From: Sodaliphilus pleomorphus
GTDB taxonomy: Bacteria; Bacteroidota; Bacteroidia; Bacteroidales; Muribaculaceae
NCBI RefSeq assembly: GCF_009676955.1
Contig: NZ_CP045696.1
Span: 2,561,001-2,625,000, forward strand
Direction: 5' to 3'
DNA: 64,000 nt
Shown piece by piece: positions 1 through 9,594 of this stretch; positions within the stretch are counted from its first letter, which is position 1, and each line of letters begins with the position of its first letter. Under the pieces are notes generated by a model. That model saw nothing but the letters and a program-made list of their open reading frames with translations. It did not search any database and was not told where the DNA came from. The position numbers were made by a program, and so were the translations under genes.

Positions 1-19
1 ATATTTATAACTGCTAAAA

Positions 20-2152
20 ATGGAGCAATTAACACAAAAATTAGGTTCTGGCGAGATGGTTATTCAGGAATTGCCCATCCCACAACTGTCATCGGGAATG
101 ATTCTCGTTAAAAACCATTTTTCTCTTATAAGTGCAGGAACCGAGGGAACTACTGTCAAAACAGCAAGAAAAAGTTTGATTGGAAAGGCAAAGGAGCGCC
201 CCCAGCAAGTTAAGCAGGTTTTGGACACATTAAAGACCAAAGGCGTGGTGCAGACCTATCGTGCCATCATGAAAAAGCTGGATGCCTATTCGCCTTTGGG
301 CTACAGTTGTGCTGGCGAGGTGATTGACGTGGCCGATGACGTCACAGGCTTCAAGGTGGGCGACAAGGTTGCATGTGCCGGTGCAGGATATGCCAACCAT
401 GCCGAGGTGGTTGCCGTGCCGGTCAACTTGTGCGTGAAGCTGCACGACGATGCCGACCTTCAGTTGGCATGTTACAACACTGTGGGAGCAATTGCCCTCC
501 AAGGGGTGCGTCAGGCCGACATGCGCTTGGGTGAGACTTGCGCGGTTATAGGGCTAGGACTGATTGGCGAGATCGTGTGCCGGTTGCTCAGGGCTTCGGG
601 CATTAATGTCGTGGGCATTGACATTTCAGAGGCTGCTGTCAATGCTGCCAAGAGCACATGTGTCGATTTGGGCCTTCCCCGAAACACTCCAGGCATAGAG
701 GAGCAAATCTCGGCCTATACCGACGGACTGGGTGTGGATGCCGTGATAATCACAGCAGGCACGTCAAGTCTCGACCCGATAAATTTTGCAGGAGCGATTT
801 GCCGCAAAAAGGGCCGCGTTGTGGTGCTTGGCGCTGTGCCTACTGGCTTTGAGAGAAATCCTTATTGGTATAAGAAGGAATTGGAATTGAGGATGTCGTG
901 CTCTTATGGCCCTGGCCGTTACGACCTGAAGTATGAGGAAAATGGTATCGATTACCCCGCGCCTTACGTGAGATGGACTGAAAAGAGGAACATGGAAGCT
1001 TTCCAGCAACTGGTATACTCGGGGAAAATCGATTTGAGTCCTCTCACGACGCATCGCTTCAAGTTTGAAGATGCACCTAAAGCTTATGATATCATTGCCC
1101 GCCGATTGGAGCCTTACCTTGGTATCGTGTTGGAGTATGATGCCAACAAAGAGCATCAACGCAAGGCAATGACTATCGCTGGAAATGTTGCTTTGAAGGA
1201 CATCAACATTGGTTTCATTGGAGCTGGCAGTTATGCACAAAGTAATCTCTTGCCTTATTTGCCTTCTGAAGGTGAAGTGGGGAGAATATGTGTGATGACC
1301 AATTCAGGCACCACTTCAAAACGAGTAGCCGAAAAATTTCATTTCGCTCAATGCACTTCCAGTGAGAACGATATTATCAACAACAAGGATATTAATACCC
1401 TGTTTATAGCCACAAGGCATAACACTCATGCCAAGTATGTGATCGATGGGTTGAAGGCTGGGAAAAATGTTTATGTTGAAAAGCCCTTGTGTCTTAAGAT
1501 GGACGAACTGGTTGAAATTCAGCAGCTGTGTGAAGAGAAACGTTGTGGTGTCATGATAGGGTTTAATCGTCGTTTCTCGCCATTGACGCCTATCGTAAAG
1601 CGAGAGATGGGAAATGGGAAAATGTCGATGATATATCGCATCAATGCAGGCTATATCCCGTCATCTTCTTGGATTCAGGATCCCAAAGTGGGCGGCGGAA
1701 GAATCTTGGGAGAAGTTTGCCATTTCATAGATTTGATGGCTTACATGTGTGGAAGCAACCCTGTTCAGGTTTCGGCATCGGTGTTGCCCGATCCCGAAGG
1801 CCTGAACGACACTGTCAATATTCTTGTCGATTTCTCTAATGGCTCAACGGGTGTCGTGTCCTACTATGCCAACGGGCCTAAGAGCCTTCCCAAGGAGTAT
1901 TTTGAAGTCTTCTCTTCGGGCAAGGCTGCCATATTGTGCGATTTTAAGAGCTGCAAGATCTATGGCAGTAGTGTGAAAACGCACAAGCTCTCGGTACAGG
2001 ACAAGGGACAGAAGGAGATGATGCAGGCGTTCTTTAAATCGCTCAAAGATGGGTCTATGCCTATCCCGTTGGACGAGATCTTCAGTGTTACCAAGGCTAC
2101 ATTTGCAGTGTTGAAGTCGATACAGCAAGCTGGCGCGCCAGTCAGGTTCTGA
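20..2152 (+). CDS. Bi-domain oxidoreductase: MDR alcohol-dehydrogenase-like half fused to Gfo/Idh/MocA half
   Basis: A 710-residue fusion. The first half resembles a medium-chain dehydrogenase: a GroES-like part around residues 1-150 (GYSCAGEVIDV near 95-104) and a Rossmann fold with the nucleotide loop GLGLIG at 178-183. The second half starts near residue 393 with another Rossmann signature (GFIGAGSYAQ) and has the EKPLCLKM motif near 487, typical of Gfo/Idh/MocA sugar oxidoreductases. Such fusions are usually found in capsule or exopolysaccharide clusters, where they probably act on nucleotide sugars; the exact substrate cannot be read from the sequence. The start lies 19 bases into the window, so upstream neighbours and promoter are not visible. 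The first half is AT-richer than the helicase gene that follows, which fits the end of a polysaccharide cluster. Confidence 0.85.
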   Translation: MEQLTQKLGSGEMVIQELPIPQLSSGMILVKNHFSLISAGTEGTTVKTARKSLIGKAKERPQQVKQVLDTLKTKGVVQTYRAIMKKLDAYSPLGYSCAGEVIDVADDVTGFKVGDKVACAGAGYANHAEVVAVPVNLCVKLHDDADLQLACYNTVGAIALQGVRQADMRLGETCAVIGLGLIGEIVCRLLRASGINVVGIDISEAAVNAAKSTCVDLGLPRNTPGIEEQISAYTDGLGVDAVIITAGTSSLDPINFAGAICRKKGRVVVLGAVPTGFERNPYWYKKELELRMSCSYGPGRYDLKYEENGIDYPAPYVRWTEKRNMEAFQQLVYSGKIDLSPLTTHRFKFEDAPKAYDIIARRLEPYLGIVLEYDANKEHQRKAMTIAGNVALKDINIGFIGAGSYAQSNLLPYLPSEGEVGRICVMTNSGTTSKRVAEKFHFAQCTSSENDIINNKDINTLFIATRHNTHAKYVIDGLKAGKNVYVEKPLCLKMDELVEIQQLCEEKRCGVMIGFNRRFSPLTPIVKREMGNGKMSMIYRINAGYIPSSSWIQDPKVGGGRILGEVCHFIDLMAYMCGSNPVQVSASVLPDPEGLNDTVNILVDFSNGSTGVVSYYANGPKSLPKEYFEVFSSGKAAILCDFKSCKIYGSSVKTHKLSVQDKGQKEMMQAFFKSLKDGSMPIPLDEIFSVTKATFAVLKSIQQAGAPVRF

Positions 2153-2227
2153 TTGTGCGCCTTGCCGTGGGTGGCCAGTGAGCTTTTTTTTTGACACTGA
2201 GATGCAGTGAAATTGGGTGATTTTCAT

Positions 2228-2235
2228 TACCTTTG
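2228..2235 (+). promoter_or_regulatory. Bacteroidota -7 box for the DEAD-box helicase gene
   Basis: TACCTTTG matches the phylum -7 consensus TAnnTTTG, 19 bases before the helicase ATG. No good TTTG -33 element stands at the usual 19-21 base spacing, so this rests on the -7 box alone. Confidence 0.5.
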
Positions 2236-2254
2236 CACCCTTAATACAATTTTT

Positions 2255-4132
2255 ATGACGACATTTCAAGATTTAGGGGTCCGCGAGGATCTGCTACGGG
2301 CAATCACCGAGTTAGGGTATGAGACGCCAATGCCCATTCAAGAAAAAGTAATTCCACACTTGCTCAACGAGGACAGCGACGTAGTGGGCCTGGCCCAGAC
2401 GGGCACCGGCAAGACCGCGGCATTCGGCCTGCCCACGCTGCAGCGCATCGACACTGCCTGCGCCTGCACGCAAGCTGTCATTCTCGATCCCACGCGCGAG
2501 TTGTGCTTGCAGACGTGCAGCGACCTCACCGACTATGCCAAGTATATCGACGGTCTCAATATCCTGCCCGTGTATGGCGGCAGCAGCATCGAGGTGCAGA
2601 TACGCGCCTTGCGCCGCGGCGTGCACATCATCGTGGCCACGCCGGGCCGCCTGCTCGACCTCATCAAGCGCGGTGAGGTGAATCTTGAACATGTCAACAC
2701 GGTCATTCTCGACGAGGCCGACGAGATGCTCAACATGGGCTTTGTCGACGACATCAACGAGATACTCAGCCATGTGCCCGAGCAGCGCAAGATGCTGCTC
2801 TTCTCGGCCACCATGCCCAAGGAGATTGCCGCCATTGCCAAGAATTACATGCACAACCCGCAGGAGTATGTGGTGGGCACGCGCAACGAGGGCTCGGCCA
2901 ACGTGCGCCACGTCTACTACATGGTGCGTGCTCAAGACAAGTACCTGGCCCTGAAGCGCATTGTCGACTACCTGCCGCGCATCTACGGCATCATCTTCTG
3001 CCGCACCCGTGCCACGGCGCAGGAGGTGGCCAGCAATCTCATCCAGGACGGCTACAATGCCGATGCCTTGCACGGCGACTTGAGCCAGGCTCAGCGCGAT
3101 GCAGTGATGAAGAAATTCCGCGAGCGCAACTTGCAGCTGCTTGTGGCCACCGATGTCGCGGCCCGCGGCCTCGACGTCGACGACCTCACCCACATCATCA
3201 GCTACAGCTTGCCCGACGACAACGATGTCTACAACCACCGCAGTGGCCGCACCGGCCGTGCTGGCAAGACGGGTGTGAGCATTGCCATCATTCACAGCCG
3301 CGAGCGTGGCAAGCTGCGTGAAATAGAAAAGCACATAGGCAAGCAGTTTGAGCGCCGCGAGGTGCCCAAGCCCAACGAAATCATCGAGAAGCAACTGTTC
3401 AATCTTGCCGACCGCATCGAGAAGGTGGAGGTGAAAGAAGACGAAATTGCCCAGTACCTGCCCAGTGTGCTCAAGAAGCTGTCGTGGCTCACCAGCGAGG
3501 AATTGCTCAAGCGCCTGCTCTCGCTCGAGTTCAACCGCCTGCTCGACTACTACAAGGATGCCCCAGTGCTCGACTATGTGCCCGAGAAGAAACCGCGGGA
3601 GAAACGCGTGAAATATGACAAGACCCGCACCGCTGCCGACAAGGACAGCCGCACGGCCGAGGAGGGCTATGAGCGCATGTTTATCAACGTGGGCAAGGCC
3701 GACGGCTTCTTTGCTCCAAGCCTCATCCAGCTGCTCAACGACAACACCCATGGCCAGCGCATCGACCTGGGACGCATCGACCTGCTCACCAACTACTCGC
3801 TCTTCGACGTGCGCCAGGGCGACGCCCATCGCGTGGTGAGCGCATTGAAAAACGTTGATTTCTTCGGCAAGCGACTCTATCTTGAGATTGCCGACCCCAA
3901 CAAGGACTATGCCGCCGAGAATGCCGGCACCGAGGTGAAGCTCAACCGCCGCGAGCGCCGTCGCGCCATGTATGGCGACCGTCCACGCGAGCGCCGCCGC
4001 GGCTATGGCGGCAACTTCGACGACAAGCACTATGGCCGCCGTGCCGGCAAGCCGGCGCCTCGCACCCGCCGCGACAGCGAGCGTGGCTTTGCCCGCGACA
4101 AGCAGGGCCGCAAGCGCGACCGCAAGTCGTGA
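2255..4132 (+). CDS. DEAD-box ATP-dependent RNA helicase, DeaD/CsdA-like with DbpA-type RNA-binding domain
   Basis: A 625-residue RNA helicase that unwinds RNA using ATP, probably in ribosome assembly or cold adaptation. Visible motifs: Q-motif region at the N-terminus, Walker A AQTGTGKT near 47-54, DEAD at about 153-156, SAT near 183, then the second RecA domain with HGDLSQAQR, VATDVAARGLDV and HRSGRTGRAG near 328. A DbpA-like RNA-binding domain follows (about 473-550, starting ERMFINVGKADGFF), and the tail is rich in Arg and Gly, typical of non-specific RNA contact. I chose the ATG at 2255 because a frame start further upstream would overlap the likely promoter and add residues before the Q-motif. 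The stop lies 6 bases from the stop of the convergent DUF3943 gene. Confidence 0.93.
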   Translation: MTTFQDLGVREDLLRAITELGYETPMPIQEKVIPHLLNEDSDVVGLAQTGTGKTAAFGLPTLQRIDTACACTQAVILDPTRELCLQTCSDLTDYAKYIDGLNILPVYGGSSIEVQIRALRRGVHIIVATPGRLLDLIKRGEVNLEHVNTVILDEADEMLNMGFVDDINEILSHVPEQRKMLLFSATMPKEIAAIAKNYMHNPQEYVVGTRNEGSANVRHVYYMVRAQDKYLALKRIVDYLPRIYGIIFCRTRATAQEVASNLIQDGYNADALHGDLSQAQRDAVMKKFRERNLQLLVATDVAARGLDVDDLTHIISYSLPDDNDVYNHRSGRTGRAGKTGVSIAIIHSRERGKLREIEKHIGKQFERREVPKPNEIIEKQLFNLADRIEKVEVKEDEIAQYLPSVLKKLSWLTSEELLKRLLSLEFNRLLDYYKDAPVLDYVPEKKPREKRVKYDKTRTAADKDSRTAEEGYERMFINVGKADGFFAPSLIQLLNDNTHGQRIDLGRIDLLTNYSLFDVRQGDAHRVVSALKNVDFFGKRLYLEIADPNKDYAAENAGTEVKLNRRERRRAMYGDRPRERRRGYGGNFDDKHYGRRAGKPAPRTRRDSERGFARDKQGRKRDRKS

Positions 4133-4138
4133 TTGCGC

Positions 4139-4987
4139 TCACAGCGTGATGACTGCCGTGAAGCCCACTTGCGGTCTCCTGCCCAGCAGGTCGATGCTGG
4201 GACTGCACGTGATGCTTGCCGCATGCTTGCCCCGCTTGCAAGGATTGCCGGCAAAGAGGTTCACAAACTCGTTGATGGGGTCGACAATCCAGGCTACGGC
4301 CACGCCCATTGCCCGCGACCCGAACAGGCGGTAGTCGTCTTGCACAATCTTGCGTTTCAGCCGGTAGAAGCCTTCGCCTATCACGGTGCCGGCAATAGGG
4401 GTGATGATCATGTCTTGTATCGAGGGGATCTCCATGAAGGCCTCGATGCCGTATTCCCACAGCACATTTGATACAAACGTGGTGTAGAGCATCGATCCCA
4501 GTATGTTGAAGCCGTTGCTGCGCGCGCTCATGTAGTACACCGCTCCGCCGTAGGGGTGAAGCACATAGTTGAACACGGCATTGTCCTTGTCCCACACAGG
4601 ACCCTCCTTCACGTGGTTGCCATAGCGGTGCCAGAATGGCGTGTGCTTGATCTCGCTCTTGTCCCATGCCGTGGCCCCCTCGGGCAGACACTCCAGCACC
4701 AGCAGTGTTACAACGCCGGCGCCCACAAATGTGGCTGTGTTGTAGGCCAGCCGCCCCCAGTTTTCCATGTGCCGGGTGGGGGAATAGGGCATGTCGTAGA
4801 GCGTGAGCGGCTTGGCGGCAGCCAGCGGGGATTGCACACTGGCACTGCTGCACGTGGCCTCGAGGCTGGCAAGTGCGGCGGTGTCGATTGCCGCCGTTGT
4901 GCTGTCGGCCTCGTTTGAGGCCGAGATTGTCGCAGCCCTGGCTGTGAGCGACATGAAAATGACAATGTAGATAAGTATAGTGCGCAT
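4139..4987 (-). CDS. DUF3943 family probable outer-membrane or periplasmic protein
   Basis: A 282-residue exported protein. The start at 4987 gives a clean signal peptide (MRTILIYIVIFMSLTARA); the frame runs further upstream but without a plausible N-terminus. The core, with HMENWGRLAYNTATF, NYVLHPYGGAVYYMSAR and a C-terminal DPINEFVNLFAG segment, resembles the DUF3943 family of Bacteroidota and Proteobacteria. Its function is unknown; members are thought to be membrane-associated. It stands alone between convergent and divergent neighbours, and no good promoter is seen. Confidence 0.75.
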   Translation of the reverse strand: MRTILIYIVIFMSLTARAATISASNEADSTTAAIDTAALASLEATCSSASVQSPLAAAKPLTLYDMPYSPTRHMENWGRLAYNTATFVGAGVVTLLVLECLPEGATAWDKSEIKHTPFWHRYGNHVKEGPVWDKDNAVFNYVLHPYGGAVYYMSARSNGFNILGSMLYTTFVSNVLWEYGIEAFMEIPSIQDMIITPIAGTVIGEGFYRLKRKIVQDDYRLFGSRAMGVAVAWIVDPINEFVNLFAGNPCKRGKHAASITCSPSIDLLGRRPQVGFTAVITL

Positions 4988-5193
4988 AAAAATCTCAGGT
5001 AACAAAATTGCTCGCAAAGGTCGTGAATAACACGGGGTAGTCATTTTTCCAAAATTCCCGAATTATGGTGGTTTTATCTGTTGTGGACATTTGCTGCCGC
5101 AAAATGCGAATTATGGAATAGAACGCCACTGCGAGATGAGCGCTTGCCCGGCAGGAGAGTGGCTGCATGGCATGGCGTGCCGACACCGTTTTT
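4988..5193. other. Intergenic region between divergent genes, no gene seen
   Basis: With the ettA promoter that follows, this makes about 300 bases between the DUF3943 gene and ettA. It holds no convincing frame. CAATTTTG on the minus strand (5003-5010) is one base off the -7 consensus and could serve the DUF3943 gene, but has no -33 partner. Confidence 0.4.
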
Positions 5194-5224
5194 TTTGTGA
5201 TGTGGCAGAAAATGCGTAACTTTA
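5194..5224 (+). promoter_or_regulatory. Promoter of ettA
   Basis: TTTG at 5194-5197 is followed after 19 bases by TAACTTTA (5217-5224), one base from TAnnTTTG. Spacing fits the Bacteroidota housekeeping promoter. It leaves a leader of about 60 bases before the ettA ATG. Confidence 0.65.
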
Positions 5225-5290
5225 CACACTCATATTTTTTTATTCAAGCATTTTTTCACACGATTCAATCACAAGCAATCTTTATTTTAT

Positions 5291-6988
<1,698 letters not shown>

Positions 6989-7018
6989 TCTCTTTTACCA
7001 CCTGCATTTTATTTCAGA

Positions 7019-7654
7019 ATGATGAGCAATAAGACAAAAATCAAAAACATCATCTTCGACTTTGGCGGCGTGCTCTCGGTGCTCGACATCAACATTTCAC
7101 GCCAGCGTTTCATCGAGCTGGGTGTGACCAACATCGACGATTATCTCGACATCACGGCCCAGAAGGGCTTCTTCGGGCAGCTTGAGGATGGCAGCTTGAG
7201 CGCCGATGAGTTTTGCAGGCGCCTGAGTGAGTTGACCCATCGCAAGCTCACCCTTGAGCAGTGTGCCCACGCTTGGCGGGGCTTCATTGTCGACATCCCC
7301 AAGCGCGGCCTTGTGGGCTTGCGCCAGTTGCGTGCCCAGGGCTACCACCTGTCGTTGCTTTCCAACACCAACCCCTTTGTGGGCAGCCTCATGCACGATG
7401 CCAATTTCGACGGCGAGCAACACCCGCTCACGAGCTACTTCGATGCCGCCTACTTGAGCTATGAGCAGCACCTCATGAAGCCCGACCTGCGTTTTTTCAA
7501 GCGCGTTCTCGACGAGCAGCATTATGCCCCTGCCCAGACGCTCCTGGTCGATGACTCACCAGTAAATTGTGCTGCAGCTCAGCAGCTTGGCATCAACACC
7601 TACCAGCCTGCCAATGGCGAGAACTGGCCCGCCCTCATTGCCCGGCATCTTTAA
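7019..7654 (+). CDS. HAD-superfamily hydrolase, YihX-like sugar-phosphate phosphatase
   Basis: A 211-residue HAD phosphatase. Motif I is FDFGGVLS near residues 14-21, motif II is LLSNTNP, the motif III lysine is in HLMKPDLRFF, and the acidic motif IV is LLVDDSPVNCAAA. The FGGV form of motif I and the small helical cap are typical of the YihX (glucose-1-phosphatase) group, but the substrate cannot be assigned. The first codon at 7019 is directly followed by a second ATG at 7022; either may be used. It lies 30 bases after ettA and is probably in the same transcript. Confidence 0.88.
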   Translation: MMSNKTKIKNIIFDFGGVLSVLDINISRQRFIELGVTNIDDYLDITAQKGFFGQLEDGSLSADEFCRRLSELTHRKLTLEQCAHAWRGFIVDIPKRGLVGLRQLRAQGYHLSLLSNTNPFVGSLMHDANFDGEQHPLTSYFDAAYLSYEQHLMKPDLRFFKRVLDEQHYAPAQTLLVDDSPVNCAAAQQLGINTYQPANGENWPALIARHL

Positions 7655-7686
7655 AAATCGAGTTTTTGTTTTTTTGTCTTGAAAAA

Positions 7687-7719
7687 TTTCGGTTAATTCA
7701 AATAAAAGCACTACATTTG
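7687..7719 (+). promoter_or_regulatory. Promoter of the small ferredoxin gene
   Basis: TACATTTG (7712-7719) is an exact -7 box. A TTTC element at 7687-7690, 21 bases upstream, is a weak -33. The leader to the ATG is about 49 bases and AT-rich. Confidence 0.7.
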
Positions 7720-7768
7720 CCATAGTTTACTATTAATAATAATTATAATCATTTTTAATTCTACTACA

Positions 7769-7936
7769 ATGGCATACGTAATTGATGATAACTGTGTAGC
7801 ATGTGGAACTTGCCAGTCGGTGTGCCCGACAGGCGCTATCAGCGAAGGCGATAAGTACTCGATCGATCCCGATACTTGCATCAGCTGCGGCTCTTGCGCC
7901 GAGGCTTGCCCCAACGAGGCTATCCACGAGGGCTGA
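7769..7936 (+). CDS. Small 2[4Fe-4S] ferredoxin
   Basis: A 55-residue ferredoxin, short enough to be missed by a length cutoff. Eight cysteines form two classic clusters: C9-x2-C12-x2-C15-x3-C19-P and C37-x2-C40-x2-C43-x3-C47-P, each binding one [4Fe-4S] centre. It is a clostridial-type bacterial ferredoxin, a low-potential electron carrier of anaerobes, for example for pyruvate:ferredoxin oxidoreductase or Rnf. The gene is monocistronic: an exact -7 box lies 49 bases upstream and a strong hairpin 48 bases after the stop. The codons are GC-rich like the neighbours while the flanks are AT-rich, as expected for a well-expressed gene. Confidence 0.97.
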   Translation: MAYVIDDNCVACGTCQSVCPTGAISEGDKYSIDPDTCISCGSCAEACPNEAIHEG

Positions 7937-7984
7937 TCACTGGCTTTCCATTTCAAGAAGACTACAACAAAATTAAAAAAAACC

Positions 7985-8015
7985 GAGTCGTGTCATTTTC
8001 TTAATGGCACGACTC
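7985..8015 (+). terminator. Rho-independent terminator of the ferredoxin gene
   Basis: A 13-base stem (GAGTCGTGTCATT with AATGGCACGACTC, one G-U pair) around a 5-base loop, preceded by an A-run and followed by TGTTTATTTAT. It could also stop transcription from the convergent dockerin operon on the minus strand. Confidence 0.85.
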
Positions 8016-8091
8016 TGTTTATTTATGGATGTGTACAGCAGAGAGGGGTAATAGGGGAGGACACGATGGTCTTTTCCTTCTATTTTCAGGC

Positions 8092-8781
8092 TCAACTGGC
8101 AGCAAGGATGATGTTGATGAGAGCTGTGACATCGCTCACGTTGACTATGCCGTTGCCATCCACGTCGCCCACACTGGTGTCGACCTGTGCTGTGCCCAGG
8201 ATGCCGTTGATGAGTGTGGTCACATCGGTCACATTCACGGTGCCGTCGCCGTTGATGTCGCCCTTGAGGCTATCGCTGTAGCTCCACACGACGTTCACCT
8301 TGGGTCCCAGGTCCTTGACCTTGCCAAGGGTGAGGATGCCGGCTGCGTTGGTTGTGGTCTCTACCGTGGCCAGTTGCAGGGTGGCCGTCCATGTTGCCTT
8401 TTCGGCAGGAAACCACTCGGCCTGCAGGTCTTCGGTGGCGCCAGCCTCCATGAAATTCTTGGCCGAGTAGTAGTTGCCGGGCTTGTCTGGCGACACGCAG
8501 TTGCCGAAGCAGCATATTTGTACATGGCCGTTGGGCATGTTGTTGACGTCGAGCAGGACCACGCCGGCCGCCTTGCTGCCCGTGGTGTTTTTTACATAGA
8601 GCCCGGTGCTGATGTATCTCCCGAGAAACTCGTCGTCAACCAGTTTGTTGCAGGTCACGGTGGCGCCGTCGGCAATCGTGTTGCCGCTCGCGTCGACAAA
8701 GGCAAATGTGCCATCGGCCGCGGCGCTGCCGCTTGCAGCCCACAAGGCCGCGATGGCTATTGCAAGAATTGATCTCTTCAT
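8092..8781 (-). CDS. Small secreted protein with a C-terminal pair of dockerin type I repeats
   Basis: A 229-residue exported protein. It has a signal peptide (MKRSILAIAIAALWAASGSA), a beta-rich unknown domain (about 22-170) with the cysteine pair CCFGNC, and two dockerin-like calcium-binding repeats at about 174-229: GDINGDGTVNVTDVTTLIN and GDVDGNGIVNVSDVTALIN. Each repeat has the DxNxDGxVN calcium loop and a following helix. Dockerins bind cohesins in cellulosomes; in Bacteroidales they occur on many secreted proteins without a known cohesin. It is the last gene of a five-gene operon, 30 bases after the Omp28 lipoprotein. The function of the N-terminal domain is not recognised. Confidence 0.85.
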   Translation of the reverse strand: MKRSILAIAIAALWAASGSAAADGTFAFVDASGNTIADGATVTCNKLVDDEFLGRYISTGLYVKNTTGSKAAGVVLLDVNNMPNGHVQICCFGNCVSPDKPGNYYSAKNFMEAGATEDLQAEWFPAEKATWTATLQLATVETTTNAAGILTLGKVKDLGPKVNVVWSYSDSLKGDINGDGTVNVTDVTTLINGILGTAQVDTSVGDVDGNGIVNVSDVTALINIILAAS

Positions 8782-8811
8782 TGTGCGTAATAGTGTGTGT
8801 GTTGTGTTTTT

Positions 8812-9594
8812 TTAGAAATGCGATTTTATCACTTGGACCACACCGTCGTTGTTGTACACAAATGCCACTATCCACAGGTGCTTGGGGTCCCAGGCCTTGT
8901 CGACGGTGTAGTGCGCGGTTGCTGTGCTTTCCACGCCCTCGTCGATGGTCACGTCCTGCCCCCAATCGCCGTTTACGGCGGCCCGCAGCACGTGCTTGTG
9001 CACATAGTCGGGCTTGGGCTTGCCGTCGGGCATGACCTGCATAGCGGTGATGCTGTCTTCAATCACCCATAGCTGCAGTTTGCCTCGGGTAGTGCCGTTG
9101 GTGCCCAGCATGTTCACCTTGATGCTGGCCTCGTGTGTTGTGTCGTTGTAGCTCACGGTAGCCTCCATCTCGATGGTCGACTTCAGCGACAGTGCCTGTC
9201 GCACCAGCGCCGGCCAGGCCGGATAGTCCTGCAGGCCGCCTACACGGTTTACAAGCCCTATGGGCTGGTGGTCGCAGTTCCAGTGGTTGTAGTAGGTGTC
9301 GCCCAGGCTGGTGGCCAGGCCAGTGAACTTGGCACTGCCCTTGAAGCCCAGGGGCCCCGAGTGGATGCTCACGGCAATGATGGCATCGTGCCCGTATTGT
9401 GCGATGAGTGAGTCGATTTGTGCGCTGGCATTGGGGCAGTTGAGGCAGCGCTGACCCGTGAAGTCCTCGATGAGCACGTTGCGGTTCACGTCGGCGGGCT
9501 TCACATAGATGTAGCGCTCGTCGTCGTTGCTGCAGCTCGTTGTTACAGCCAGTTGCACGATTGCCAGTAGGAGAATATAGATTGTCTTTTTCAT
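8812..9594 (-). CDS. Omp28-family lipoprotein with thioredoxin-like CxxC
   Basis: A 260-residue lipoprotein: the signal peptide ends at a lipobox (TTSC, Cys21). The mature part begins with the Omp28 signature VLIEDFTGQRCLNCP, which places a CxxC at C50/C53 as in a thioredoxin-like fold. Omp28 of Porphyromonas is a surface adhesin or outer-membrane protein. The CxxC suggests redox activity or metal binding, but this is inference. The ATG overlaps the stop of the barrel gene upstream by one base (TGATG), so translation is probably coupled. It shares the CxxC theme with the TlpA and the large Omp28-dockerin protein of the same operon. Confidence 0.87.
   Translation of the reverse strand: MKKTIYILLLAIVQLAVTTSCSNDDERYIYVKPADVNRNVLIEDFTGQRCLNCPNASAQIDSLIAQYGHDAIIAVSIHSGPLGFKGSAKFTGLATSLGDTYYNHWNCDHQPIGLVNRVGGLQDYPAWPALVRQALSLKSTIEMEATVSYNDTTHEASIKVNMLGTNGTTRGKLQLWVIEDSITAMQVMPDGKPKPDYVHKHVLRAAVNGDWGQDVTIDEGVESTATAHYTVDKAWDPKHLWIVAFVYNNDGVVQVIKSHF

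Noticed and set aside
4995-5186. A 63-codon minus-strand frame before the DUF3943 gene
   Set aside because: No domain, and it lies in the probable promoter region between divergent genes.
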